Below, in pieces: positions 1 to 7,853 of a stretch of 35,250 nt of DNA. Made by a program: the position numbers and the translations under genes. The stretch is taken from assembly GCA_025463465.1 (NCBI GenBank), contig JAODAO010000277.1, positions 1 to 35,250 of the forward strand. Reading direction: 5' to 3'. The notes under the pieces are model-generated. The model did not search any database and was not told the DNA's origin. It worked only from the letters and a program-made list of their open reading frames with translations. Origin of the DNA: Glaciihabitans sp. (GTDB lineage: Bacteria; Actinomycetota; Actinomycetes; Actinomycetales; Microbacteriaceae). Position 1 is the first letter of the stretch. Each line of letters opens with the position of its first letter.

Positions 1-583
1 CGTTAACGCCCTCGTGCGGCCTACCGTCGATGACAACTCCCTCGGGCTCCCAGGCATATCCGTCATCGCTGACCAGGCCGAAAGTTGTGGACTCCCTCGC
101 CTCATCCTTGAACCAGAGCCTCAGCCGACCATCGCCGGTGCGCGCCACGGCGGCGTCGATCGCGACATCACTGCCCACATTCATCCGGCCGATGCGCGTC
201 CAGCCCTCGAGGTCATCGCTGGTGAAGTGGATGATGTGACGCTGGTTGCCGGCCCAGGCATTCGGCGTTCCCTTTATCCACGTGAGGTACAGGTGGTACG
301 TGCCGTTGATGCGCACAATCTCCGGCGCCCAATGGGTGTTCAGCGTCGTGTCGCCGGGTTCGTCCAGACCGTCCACGACGCCGCGATAGTGCCAGCTCAG
401 GCCGTCATTGGTCGAAACCGCAACACCGATGCGGCTGCCGTGCACCCATTCGACCCCGGTACCCTCGAGCAGCGCGCGGCGTTGGGTGTAGAACATCCAC
501 CACTCCCCGGTGCCCTCACGACGGATCACGGCGGGGTCGGATGCTCCCTGCCAGAGCTGGTCCCGGTAGATCGGGGCACTCAT
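1..583 (-). CDS. GH43-like glycoside hydrolase, partial (3' end outside window)
   Basis: The minus strand is open from an ATG at 583 to the window edge, giving about 194 residues that begin MSAPIYRDQLWQGASDPAVI. The segments SDPAVIRREGTGEWWMFYT, RIGVAVSTNDGLSW, HWAPEIVRINGTYHLYLTW and VAIDAAVARTGDGRLRLWF repeat the pattern of a five-bladed beta-propeller hydrolase of the GH43/GH32/GH117 type, with acidic residues in blade-start positions (SDP, APE, IDA). An in-frame stop lies about 12 codons upstream, and ATG is the only good start between. There is no signal peptide, so the enzyme is probably cytoplasmic and acts on imported oligosaccharide. It follows a Gfo/Idh/MocA oxidoreductase gene by 36 bp and is probably the last visible gene of the leftward sugar operon. 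The fold call is fairly safe; the family number and substrate are not. Confidence 0.7.
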   Translation of the reverse strand, partial: MSAPIYRDQLWQGASDPAVIRREGTGEWWMFYTQRRALLEGTGVEWVHGSRIGVAVSTNDGLSWHYRGVVDGLDEPGDTTLNTHWAPEIVRINGTYHLYLTWIKGTPNAWAGNQRHIIHFTSDDLEGWTRIGRMNVGSDVAIDAAVARTGDGRLRLWFKDEARESTTFGLVSDDGYAWEPEGVVIDGRPHEGVN

Positions 584-619
584 CAGGTGCTGATCCGTTC
601 GCTCATCATCGGTTGTCCA

Positions 620-1702
620 TCATCGGTTATCGGTGACAGGGGCATTCAGCGCGCCGTGCAGCGACTCGTCCGCCTGCAGCTCGAGGCGACTGACAGTCGA
701 CCCGAGACGCGCGGACGCGTAGAACGCGGTCACGATCTCCAGCGCCCGCGCCGGTTCGGTCGCCACGTCCGGCAGCGGAGTCCCACTGAGGAGCGAGGCA
801 TACACGGCGCCGAGCAGGGCGTCGTGCCCGCTCGGGCTGGTGTCCTCCGGAAATTCCCACGTGGCTGCTTCCTTGGCACTAACGGAGGGAGCTGGGGTGA
901 TCCGCCAGTTCGACCGTCCATGCCCGTAGAGGTGGTCGACTTCGATCGTCGCTCGCTCGCAGTCGATCCGTAGCGAGCTGGTCTCCCGCGCAGACACCAC
1001 ACTGGTCGAGACAGACGCGACCGCTCCGCTGTCGAACAGGATCGTTCCGGTCGACACGTCCTCGGTTTCGACGTCACGGTCCTGGCGCCAGAGCTGCGCG
1101 TTCGCCGCCCTCCAGTCACCGAGCAGGTAAGCGAGAAGGTCGATCTGGTGGATGCCGTGGCTGAGGGTCGTTCCGCCGCCCTCGGTCTCCCACCGCCCAC
1201 GCCAGGGCACGGAGTAGTACTCGGCGTCACGCCACCACAGGGTGTTGCAGAGGGCGAACAGGGGACGCCCGAAAACGCCCTCCGCCAGTAGTTTCTTGAC
1301 GTGACCCGCGGCCGTGCCGGTGCGCTGCTGGAATACGACCGCAAACTGTCGGCCGGCGGCGGACGCGGCGTTCGTCATCTGAGCCAGTTCGGACAGCGAC
1401 AGCGCCGGCGGCTTCTCCGCCACAACGTGCGCGCCATGGGCGAAGGCAGCCACCGCCTGCGGCGCATGAACACCCGGCGGGGTGCAGAGGTGCACCACGT
1501 CAATCGACTCGGTCGCCAGCAACTCGTCGAGGGAATCGAGGGCGATGGGGATGCCGTGCTCGGCAGCAAACCCGGCGGCCCTGCCTGGCATCACGTCGAC
1601 GGCGGCAACCGTCTCGACACCATCGATGGCGGCGAGGCTGCGCACGTGCAAGCCGGCCACACCACCTGTTCCGACGATGGCGACGCGTAAGGGTGTGGTC
1701 AC
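620..1702 (-). CDS. Gfo/Idh/MocA family oxidoreductase (first of three)
   Basis: This NAD(P)-dependent sugar or polyol dehydrogenase-like protein has about 360 residues from a GTG at 1702, which has a GAGG ribosome site about 8 bp upstream. An upstream ATG at 1765 exists, but it would add a repeat-encoded tail (EQNRTEKNR) and is unlikely. The N-terminal Rossmann fold shows VAIVGTGGVAG near residues 8-17, and the family's EKP motif sits at 96-98 (VVAEKPPA). The C-terminal substrate domain has GGGTTLSHGIHQIDLLAYLLGD, in which the usual catalytic aspartate position of the DxxxH motif is His. It lies in the leftward operon, 164 bp after the preceding oxidoreductase, so it may have its own promoter. 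The family is certain; the substrate is unknown. Confidence 0.88.
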   Translation of the reverse strand: MTTPLRVAIVGTGGVAGLHVRSLAAIDGVETVAAVDVMPGRAAGFAAEHGIPIALDSLDELLATESIDVVHLCTPPGVHAPQAVAAFAHGAHVVAEKPPALSLSELAQMTNAASAAGRQFAVVFQQRTGTAAGHVKKLLAEGVFGRPLFALCNTLWWRDAEYYSVPWRGRWETEGGGTTLSHGIHQIDLLAYLLGDWRAANAQLWRQDRDVETEDVSTGTILFDSGAVASVSTSVVSARETSSLRIDCERATIEVDHLYGHGRSNWRITPAPSVSAKEAATWEFPEDTSPSGHDALLGAVYASLLSGTPLPDVATEPARALEIVTAFYASARLGSTVSRLELQADESLHGALNAPVTDNR

Positions 1703-1711
1703 GGGCTGGCC

Positions 1712-1746
1712 TCGGTTCTTTTCTGTTCGGTTCTGTTCAGTTCTAA
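1712..1746 (-). repeat. short GAAC-rich direct repeats upstream of oxidoreductase
   Basis: The minus strand just upstream of the GTG at 1702 carries repeats related to GAACTGAACAG / GAACCGAACAG / AAAAGAACCGAG. The run ends just before the ribosome site. It is non-coding if the GTG start is right. Confidence 0.5.
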
Positions 1747-1866
1747 TCGATCTGCTGTGTATCAACGAGTTCGCACGGCGGAATGTACTGGCAGTGCTGG
1801 CCGCTCCATCTCTGTGGAGACGTTGCGGCCAATCGACGATGTTCCCGCCGGCTGATCGCGCTCCGG

Positions 1867-3174
1867 TTAGAGCCCCAGCGAATCGATCTGCACGGGGAGC
1901 CCGCTGAGCAGGGACAGGTTCCCGGCAATGCCGACGGAAACTGCTTTCACGCCATCGCCGTAACCGGCCGGCCGGCCCAGCTCGTCCTCGGTCACACGAT
2001 TAAAAACGTGGTCCATCAGATACGCGTCGCCACCGCCGTGGCTGCCGATGCCATCCGGTATTGGCACCTCAACCGCCGCCTCCCAGTGGCGCTGCAGCAG
2101 GATGCGTTCCCCCTCCGGGCGCAAAAGGGATTCCGTGGAGTCTGCCGGGTTGGCACTCGGGTCGACAACAACGGTGCCGTCGTCACCGATGAGTACTGCT
2201 CCACGCTCGATCACCTCGAGCTCTGCCCGGCCTTCCGTGCCGTTGACCATCACGCGGTAGCCCTCCCACGGGCTGTGGGCGTTGAGCGAGTACGACATGG
2301 TCGCACCGGAATCGTAGTCAACGACCAGCGCCAGGTTGTCCTCGATGGTGATGCCCTCGTCGAATACGTCGCGATCGCGTACGTACCCGTCGTGGTGCTC
2401 GTTGTCGAGATAGAGGCCCTTGAGCCGTTCATCGCCGGCGAGGTCGAGCACAAAGGGGTCCCCGGCACCGGTCTCACGTGTTGGCCGTTCGCCCAGGCCT
2501 CGCGCTGCAGCGTTGTCCGCACCGTAGAAACGCAGCCCACCGCTCGCGTAGACCCGCTTCGGGCTGGCGTTGATCCACCAGTTCACGAGGTCGAAGTGGT
2601 GCGAGGCCTTGTGGATCAGCAGGCCGCCCGAGTTCTCCTTGTTACGGTGCCAGCGCCGAAAGTAGTCTGCCCCGTGCACGGTGTCGAGAACCCATTCGAA
2701 ATGGACACTCGTGACGTCGCCAATGGCGCCGGAGGCGACCAGTCGGCGCAACGCCGAATTCCGTGGGCTGTAGCGGTAGTTAAACGTGGTGACCACGTTT
2801 TTGCCGCTTTCCGTGATCGCGGCCGCGATTTGGGCCAGGCCCTCCACGTTGATGGTGATGGGCTTCTCGACCACAACGTCGGCGCCCGCCAGCAGTGAGC
2901 GCGACACGAGGTCGGCGTGGGTGAAGTCCGGAGAGGTGACAATCACCCGGTCGATGCGCTCCTCGGCGATGGTGCGCTCGAGTTCCTCGGGGGTAAACCT
3001 CTTCGGGATGGTTCCTCCGAGCGCAACCAACTCGGCCTCGTAGTAGTCGAGGCGTCCCGGGTTAGTGTCGCTCCAGGCGACGAGCTCGGCGACGTCGGAA
3101 TGCTCCCCCAGGATCGCCTGGAGATACATCTGGGCGCGGGAGCCCGTTCCGATGAGCGCATAACGTTCCGTCAT
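1867..3174 (-). CDS. Gfo/Idh/MocA family oxidoreductase (second of three)
   Basis: This is a 435-residue member of the Gfo/Idh/MocA family, long for the family. It starts at ATG 3174, with AGGAAG 6 bp upstream overlapping the end of the preceding gene. YALIGTGSRAQMY at 5-17 is the nucleotide-binding loop, and VVVEKPITINVEG carries the EKP motif at 103-105. The substrate domain contains SGGLLIHKASHHFDLVNWW, where His stands in the usual catalytic Asp position, as in its downstream neighbour. The length comes from insertions in the C-terminal sheet domain (around GDPFVLDLAGDERLKGLYLDNEHHDG when read in pieces). It is nine bases from the DUF6807 gene and clearly co-transcribed with it. The role is oxidation or reduction of a sugar-derived substrate; the exact reaction is unknown. 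Confidence 0.9.
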   Translation of the reverse strand: MTERYALIGTGSRAQMYLQAILGEHSDVAELVAWSDTNPGRLDYYEAELVALGGTIPKRFTPEELERTIAEERIDRVIVTSPDFTHADLVSRSLLAGADVVVEKPITINVEGLAQIAAAITESGKNVVTTFNYRYSPRNSALRRLVASGAIGDVTSVHFEWVLDTVHGADYFRRWHRNKENSGGLLIHKASHHFDLVNWWINASPKRVYASGGLRFYGADNAAARGLGERPTRETGAGDPFVLDLAGDERLKGLYLDNEHHDGYVRDRDVFDEGITIEDNLALVVDYDSGATMSYSLNAHSPWEGYRVMVNGTEGRAELEVIERGAVLIGDDGTVVVDPSANPADSTESLLRPEGERILLQRHWEAAVEVPIPDGIGSHGGGDAYLMDHVFNRVTEDELGRPAGYGDGVKAVSVGIAGNLSLLSGLPVQIDSLGL

Positions 3175-3183
3175 GTGTGCTTC

Positions 3184-4068
3184 CTATTCTCGAAGGGCGG
3201 AGTTGAGGCTCTCGCGTCCGAAATCGGCGAGAGCCACCGCCCTGCCATGGTCTGAATCACCCGTCGCGAACACAACCGCATATCGCAGCGCAAGGGTCTC
3301 GCCGGCGTCAAGATCAAGTTCGGTGGAGAAAAATGGTGCGGGGCACAGACCGGCGTAGTCGCTCGAGCGAACAAACCACGGGGTCGGATGCCGTGGATTC
3401 GAGCCGCTGTCCACCATGACGATCGTCGCGGTCGGGGTTGCATACGCCATCCACGGTTCGCGCGATCCCATCGCCGCTTCGGTGGCTGCCCCGCCCGGCA
3501 CAAAAATCGTCCCGTCGAGGAGGGATTCCGCACCGCGCCAGAAGAGCCCGCCGTAACCGGCGTTCTCCCGGCCTTCGGTGGCTGGGGACCCGAAGGTGAG
3601 CGCATCACCGCTCTCGTTGAGCAGCGCGAAGTCCAGCAGAAGCACCCAGGAGTCGCCGCGCTCACGCACCGAGATATGACGTGTTTCCGTGAGAACAATA
3701 CTCCCGGCCGGGGAAAGCCAAATAAGTTCCTCGGTAAACCCGTCATCGCTTACCGACACGGAGAGGTGCCGCTGTACGCCGTTGTTCTCCAGCTGCACAT
3801 AGCCGAGGCCCCGGCGGAAGCTTGGACCACCCCAGAAATTGTAGGGTCCCACCCCGGGCAGGGCGAGGGAGAGTCCAGCATGCCAGACGTGGTCGTCGGG
3901 TCGATACCCGGTCAGAACATCTCCTGCGAGGGAGCGTATCGGGTGGAAGTAGGGCCGCGGCGACTCGCTCTGGGCGGCGGTTGGCACGTAGACATAACGC
4001 AGCAACTCGACGGCGGCGGCCTGCACCACTATCGTGCCGTCCCCATTGTCGGTGACCGTGAGTTTCAC
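3184..4068 (-). CDS. DUF6807 (PmoA-like) family protein
   Basis: The protein has 294 residues from GTG 4068 (VKLTVTDNGDGT), preceded by GAAGGAG 7 bp upstream. The open frame runs to 4293, but that extension crosses the divergent regulator's promoter and operators and is rejected. It reads as an all-beta protein with YRPDDHVWHAGLSLALPGVGPYNFWGG near the N-terminal third (in pieces: DDHVWHAGL, NFWGG), RHISVRERGDSWVLLLDF in the middle, and GYGGLFWRG followed by WMAYA later. This pattern matches proteins often labelled 'methane oxygenase PmoA' (DUF6807), a misleading name because they are not methane monooxygenases. It is the first gene of the leftward operon and recurs with Gfo/Idh/MocA genes in other bacteria. 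Biochemical role unknown; a part in sugar or uronide breakdown is inferred from context. Confidence 0.75.
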   Translation of the reverse strand: MKLTVTDNGDGTIVVQAAAVELLRYVYVPTAAQSESPRPYFHPIRSLAGDVLTGYRPDDHVWHAGLSLALPGVGPYNFWGGPSFRRGLGYVQLENNGVQRHLSVSVSDDGFTEELIWLSPAGSIVLTETRHISVRERGDSWVLLLDFALLNESGDALTFGSPATEGRENAGYGGLFWRGAESLLDGTIFVPGGAATEAAMGSREPWMAYATPTATIVMVDSGSNPRHPTPWFVRSSDYAGLCPAPFFSTELDLDAGETLALRYAVVFATGDSDHGRAVALADFGRESLNSALRE

Positions 4069-4102
4069 GCGCCTGCTCCTTCGCAACTTTTCCATATAGT
4101 AA

Positions 4103-4120
4103 TGGGAAAACGCTTTCTCA
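4103..4120. promoter_or_regulatory. LacI-family operator O1
   Basis: TGGGAAAACGCTTTCTCA is an 18-bp imperfect palindrome (7 of 9 pairs match) with the central CG typical of LacI/GalR sites. It lies 35 bp upstream of the DUF6807 start, in the divergent region shared with the LacI gene. Confidence 0.8.
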
Positions 4121-4146
4121 CCCGATACGACCCTAGCGCGTTGTTG

Positions 4147-4164
4147 TCGGAATAGGCTTTCCCA
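4147..4164. promoter_or_regulatory. weaker LacI-family operator O2
   Basis: TCGGAATAGGCTTTCCCA has one perfect half-site (GCTTTCCCA) and matches an idealised TGGGAAAGCGCTTTCCCA at 14 of 18 positions. Its centre is 44 bp (about four helical turns) from the centre of the site at 4103-4120. It lies 37 bp upstream of the LacI-type gene start, as expected for autoregulation. Confidence 0.6.
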
Positions 4165-4201
4165 CATTGCAGAACTCAGTTCACCAACATCAGGAGCACG
4201 T

Positions 4202-5251
4202 ATGAATGCGAAAGTGCGCACCCCGTCGGTGACACTGAATGCCGTGGCCAAAGAGGCTGGGGTCTCCCTCGCGACCGCATCGCGCGCCCTCAACGGCAGT
4301 AGCCGGACCGTGAACGACGAGTACCGCGAGCGGGTGCTCGCGGCCGCCGCAAAGTTGAACTACACCACTAATCTTTCCGCCCAGGCTGTAGCCCGTGGCA
4401 CCACAACCTCTGTCGCCCTGCTCGTCGGTGACATCGCCGACCCGTATTTCTCCTCGATCGCCGCCGGAGTTGTCCAGGGTTCAGAAGAAGCGGGGCTGAT
4501 TGTCACGATGTCGGTCACCCAGCGCGACCCCGCTCGCGAACTCTCCCTCGTCCGCGCACTCCGCGGCCAGCGCCCCCGCGTCATCATCCTCGCGGGGAGC
4601 CGCACCTCGAACGGGCCAGAGGAGACCGAACTGCGTGCCGAACTTGAGGCGTTCGAGGCCAACGGGGGGCGCGCGGTCTTCGTCAGCCAGCACGAGCTGC
4701 CCTTTGACACCGTGCGTATTGACAATTACGGCGGAGCCCGAGCACTTGCGACAGAACTCGTCTCCCTTGGTTACACGCGTTTCGCCGCCATCACCGGAGA
4801 CATCGGGCTCCTTACTGCCAGCGACCGCCTCGCCGGATTTACCGACGGGCTTGGCGCCCATGGCATCACTATCAACCCCGCCCACATCGTCGTTGGTGAT
4901 TTCACTCGAGATGGCGGGTTCGACGGCGCCGTCCAGCTGGTCGAGCGTGGCCTCGATGATGTCGAATTGATTTTTGCGGTGAACGACGTGATGGCGATTG
5001 GCGCCATGAGCGGCCTTCGCGCGAATGGAATCGAGCCAGGGAGCGACATAGCCGTCGCCGGGTTCGACGACATCGAAACGGTCCGCGACGTGACCCCCTC
5101 CCTCACCACGGTCGCCATTCCTCTCGTCGAGGTCGGCCAATCGGCACTCGCGGTTGCCCTTCGTGAGCGCGAGCCGGGCGAGGAACGCGACGTCGCCGTG
5201 GCCACGTCGGTTGTGCTGCGGGCGAGCACCCCGGGAATCCCTGCGCGCTAA
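4202..5251 (+). CDS. LacI-family transcriptional regulator of the sugar locus
   Basis: This 349-residue repressor starts at ATG 4202, with AGGAG 6 bp upstream. The helix-turn-helix is at about residues 9-35 (VTLNAVAKEAGVSLATASRALNG, split), followed by the hinge helix (NLSAQAVARG) and a periplasmic-binding-protein-like sensor domain (VALLVGDIADPYFSSIAAG ... VFAVNDVMAIGAM-type loop, AGFDDIE near residue 285). Length and layout are normal for the family. It sits between two divergent sugar-modification operons, and palindromes of the LacI type lie in front of both. The effector is probably a sugar or keto-sugar from the pathway. Confidence in family and local role is high; the ligand is unknown. 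Confidence 0.95.
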   Translation: MNAKVRTPSVTLNAVAKEAGVSLATASRALNGSSRTVNDEYRERVLAAAAKLNYTTNLSAQAVARGTTTSVALLVGDIADPYFSSIAAGVVQGSEEAGLIVTMSVTQRDPARELSLVRALRGQRPRVIILAGSRTSNGPEETELRAELEAFEANGGRAVFVSQHELPFDTVRIDNYGGARALATELVSLGYTRFAAITGDIGLLTASDRLAGFTDGLGAHGITINPAHIVVGDFTRDGGFDGAVQLVERGLDDVELIFAVNDVMAIGAMSGLRANGIEPGSDIAVAGFDDIETVRDVTPSLTTVAIPLVEVGQSALAVALREREPGEERDVAVATSVVLRASTPGIPAR

Positions 5252-5418
5252 CGAGTACCGTTGCCGGATTGCTCGCCAGTGAGAACGGCAACCCGGCGGT
5301 GCGTGCCTAGCCGCGAAAAAACCGGCTTTGCATCAGCATTTTTCACGTCGTCACGCCGGAGCCATGAGCTCCCTAGATCGCGAGGCGCCTGCTCGCTTGG
5401 CATAATTCTCCCTCAATG

Positions 5419-5447
5419 TTGCCCTCACCGCGGTCCTGCACTACAGT
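5419..5447 (+). promoter_or_regulatory. predicted sigma-70-type promoter of the rightward sugar operon
   Basis: TTGCCC (5419-5424) and TACAGT (5442-5447) are separated by exactly 17 bp. The -10 element ends one base before the operator at 5449-5466, so a bound repressor would cover the transcription start. Confidence 0.5.
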
Positions 5448-5448
5448 C

Positions 5449-5466
5449 TGGGTAAACGCTTTCCCA
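5449..5466. promoter_or_regulatory. LacI-family operator O3 (strongest)
   Basis: TGGGTAAACGCTTTCCCA is an 18-bp palindrome with complete TGGG/CCCA ends and a central ACGC. It is 52 bp upstream of the GTG start of the rightward operon and just downstream of a plausible -10 box. It matches the sites at 4103 and 4147, which supports one regulator for both operons. Confidence 0.85.
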
Positions 5467-5518
5467 ATTCGGGTCCAGCTTCTCAGGTCAGTGCAGACAA
5501 GTGAAAGAGAGACAACCA

Positions 5519-6664
5519 GTGTCAGAGTCGACTTTGGGCATCATCGTCAACGGCGCCACCGGCCGCATGGGCTACCGACAGCATCTTGTCCGTTCCCTGC
5601 TCGCCATTCGTGACCAGGGTGGAGTGCTGTTGTCCGACGGAACCCGCCAGCAAATCGAGCTGATGATCATCGGCCGCAACGAGGTCACCCTCAAGGAACT
5701 CGCAGACAGGCACGGCATCGAGCACTACACAACCGACCTCGACTCCGCCCTCGCCGACCCGCGCTTCACCATTTACTTCGACGCCCTCGTTACCCAGGCC
5801 CGGGTGAAGGGCATCAAAAAGGCCATCGCCGCCGGCAAACACATCTACACCGAGAAGCCCACCGCCGAGACCAGCGTCGAGGCCTTCGAGCTGGCGGAAC
5901 TCGCCGCCGCCGCCGGAATCAAAAACGGTGTGGTGCACGACAAGCTGTACCTTCCTGGTTTGCAAAAACTGAAGCGACTGATCGATTCCGGTTTCTTCGG
6001 CCAGATCCTCAGCGTCCGTGGCGAGTTCGGCTATTGGGTGTTCGAGGGGGATTGGCAGCAGGCCCAGCGCCCCAGCTGGAACTACCGCAGCGAGGACGGC
6101 GGCGGAATTATCGTTGACATGTTCCCGCACTGGAACTACGTGTTCGAGAACCTTTTCGGCAAAGTGAAAAGCGTCTACGCCCGCACCGCCACCCACATTC
6201 CCACCCGGGTTGGTGAGGATGGCAAAGCGTATGCAGCGACGGCGGATGACGCCGCCTACGGGATCTTCGATCTCGAAGGCGGCATCGTCGCCCAGTTGAA
6301 CTCGAGCTGGGTGGTGCGCGTCGACCGCAAGGAACTCGTCGAGTTCCAGGTCGACGGCACGCTCGGCAGCGCCGTTGTTGGGCTCTTCGGCTGCAAGATC
6401 CAGCCCCGCAACGCCACACCGCGTCCGACCTGGAACCCCGATCTCGCCGAGACCCACGACTATAAGACCGACTGGCTCGAGGTGCCGACCAACGACGTCT
6501 TCGAAAACGGCTTTAAAACCCAGTGGGAGCAGTTCCTCCTCCACGTGATCGAGGATGCCCCGCACGAGTACGACTTCGCCGCCGGTGCACGCGGCGTCCT
6601 CCTCGCCGAAGCCGGTATCGAATCCAACGCCACCGGCCGCAGCGTCTCCCTTCCCACCGACTGA
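5519..6664 (+). CDS. Gfo/Idh/MocA family oxidoreductase (third of three)
   Basis: The protein has 381 residues from GTG 5519 (VSESTLGIIVNGATGRMG), with AAAGAGAG as a ribosome site. An in-frame GTG at 5501 is the alternative and adds six residues. The nucleotide-binding loop NGATGRMG (11-18) is unusual for the family and resembles dihydrodipicolinate reductase, but IYTEKPTAETS with EKP at 112-114 and a long two-domain layout place it in Gfo/Idh/MocA. The substrate domain has GGGIIVDMFPHWNYVFENLFG, which keeps Asp and His in the DxxxH arrangement, unlike the two oxidoreductases of the leftward operon. It is the first gene of a three-gene operon with tight spacing. It probably oxidises a sugar or cyclitol that the next two enzymes then rearrange or cleave. 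Confidence 0.9.
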   Translation: MSESTLGIIVNGATGRMGYRQHLVRSLLAIRDQGGVLLSDGTRQQIELMIIGRNEVTLKELADRHGIEHYTTDLDSALADPRFTIYFDALVTQARVKGIKKAIAAGKHIYTEKPTAETSVEAFELAELAAAAGIKNGVVHDKLYLPGLQKLKRLIDSGFFGQILSVRGEFGYWVFEGDWQQAQRPSWNYRSEDGGGIIVDMFPHWNYVFENLFGKVKSVYARTATHIPTRVGEDGKAYAATADDAAYGIFDLEGGIVAQLNSSWVVRVDRKELVEFQVDGTLGSAVVGLFGCKIQPRNATPRPTWNPDLAETHDYKTDWLEVPTNDVFENGFKTQWEQFLLHVIEDAPHEYDFAAGARGVLLAEAGIESNATGRSVSLPTD

Positions 6665-6674
6665 GGACGACGCC

Positions 6675-7853
6675 GTGACGGACCTCCTCCTTCTTGACGC
6701 GGCGGGTGCCACCAGCACCACGCCGCTCGTCGACGCCCCCGCCTTCACCCGGCCGACCGCGCCCCTGACGTCCCGTATCGCCTACGCCGCGGCGCACGTT
6801 GTGCCGCGCGTCGCGGGTGAGAACACCCCCGGCGAGCCCGCCGACATCGATTGGGACGCAACGCTCGCTTTCCGGCGTCATGTGTGGTCGTGGGGCCTGG
6901 GTGTCGCTGATGCGATGGATACCGCCCAGCGCAACATGGGCCTCGACGCTGCGGCAACCCGGGAACTCATCACCCGCAGCGCCGGTGCTGCCCGTGAGGC
7001 ACGGGGCGCCCTTGTGGTGGGGGTGAACACCGACCACGTTGCCGACGAGGTCATCAGCCTTGATGCCGTTATCGACGCGTACAAAGAGCAACTGCATTTC
7101 ACCGAGGATGCCGGTGCTGGCGTTGTGCTGATGGCCAGCCGCCATCTCGCTCGCGCCGCCGACACCCCCGAGGACTACCTCCGTGTGTATCGGGAGGTTC
7201 TTCGCTCTGCAACGACTCCCGTTGTGCTGCACTGGCTCGGCTCCGCGTTCGATCCGTCGCTCGCGAGCTACTTCGGCTCTACCAACTCCGCACGCGCCAG
7301 CACAACGCTCCTCCAGATCATCAACGAAAACGCTGACCACGTCAGCGGAATCAAGATGAGCCTGCTCGACGCCGACGCGGAGATCGCGGTACGCGCAGCT
7401 CTCCCGAACACGGCGACCATGTTCACCGGTGACGACTTCAACTACGTGCGGCTCATTGCCGGCGAGGCCGCTGCAGACGAGTCCGGCGAGCGCCATTCTG
7501 ACGCGCTCCTCGGAGCCTTCGCCGCCCTTGCCCCCAGCGCCTCCGCGGCCATCCAGGCCCTGGACGCAAACGATCCTGCGCGCTTCCGCGAGATTCTCGG
7601 CCCCACCGAAGCGCTCTCACGCCAGATATTTGCAGCGCCGACCTTCTACTACAAGACCGGTATCGCGTTCCTCGCCTGGCTGAACGGCCACCAGGACGCC
7701 TTCAGCATGGTCGGCGGATTGCACTCCGCTCGCTCCCTGCCGCACCTGAGCGAGATCGTGCGTCTCGCCAACGCGAGCGGCGCCCTCGAGAAGCCGGAGC
7801 TTGCCGCCGACCGGTGGCACTCGATGCTCGCCCTGAACGGAGTCACACGGTGA
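6675..7853 (+). CDS. DUF993 family TIM-barrel protein (DapA-like aldolase fold)
   Basis: The protein has 392 residues from GTG 6675, with GAGGA 8 bp upstream, 10 bp after the previous stop. An earlier in-frame ATG at 6555 lies inside the upstream gene and is rejected. The sequence matches the actinobacterial DUF993 family, distant relatives of the dihydrodipicolinate synthase/N-acetylneuraminate lyase superfamily. HVSGIKMS (Lys about 227) sits where that superfamily has its Schiff-base lysine (GIKxS), and GDDF follows at about 252-255. The superfamily YNxP tyrosine motif is replaced by TPVVLHWLGSAFDP (His186-Trp187). An aldolase or retro-aldol role on a keto-sugar acid is plausible but inferred. 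It overlaps the next gene by 4 bp. Confidence 0.85.
   Translation: MTDLLLLDAAGATSTTPLVDAPAFTRPTAPLTSRIAYAAAHVVPRVAGENTPGEPADIDWDATLAFRRHVWSWGLGVADAMDTAQRNMGLDAAATRELITRSAGAAREARGALVVGVNTDHVADEVISLDAVIDAYKEQLHFTEDAGAGVVLMASRHLARAADTPEDYLRVYREVLRSATTPVVLHWLGSAFDPSLASYFGSTNSARASTTLLQIINENADHVSGIKMSLLDADAEIAVRAALPNTATMFTGDDFNYVRLIAGEAAADESGERHSDALLGAFAALAPSASAAIQALDANDPARFREILGPTEALSRQIFAAPTFYYKTGIAFLAWLNGHQDAFSMVGGLHSARSLPHLSEIVRLANASGALEKPELAADRWHSMLALNGVTR

Noticed and set aside
14-973. Long plus-strand open frame at the left edge
   Set aside because: It is antisense to the GH43-like hydrolase and an oxidoreductase; its translation has no domain-like content, as often seen opposite GC-rich genes.
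4069-4293. N-terminal extension of the DUF6807 protein
   Set aside because: It would cross two operators and the LacI start; GTG 4068 has a strong ribosome site.
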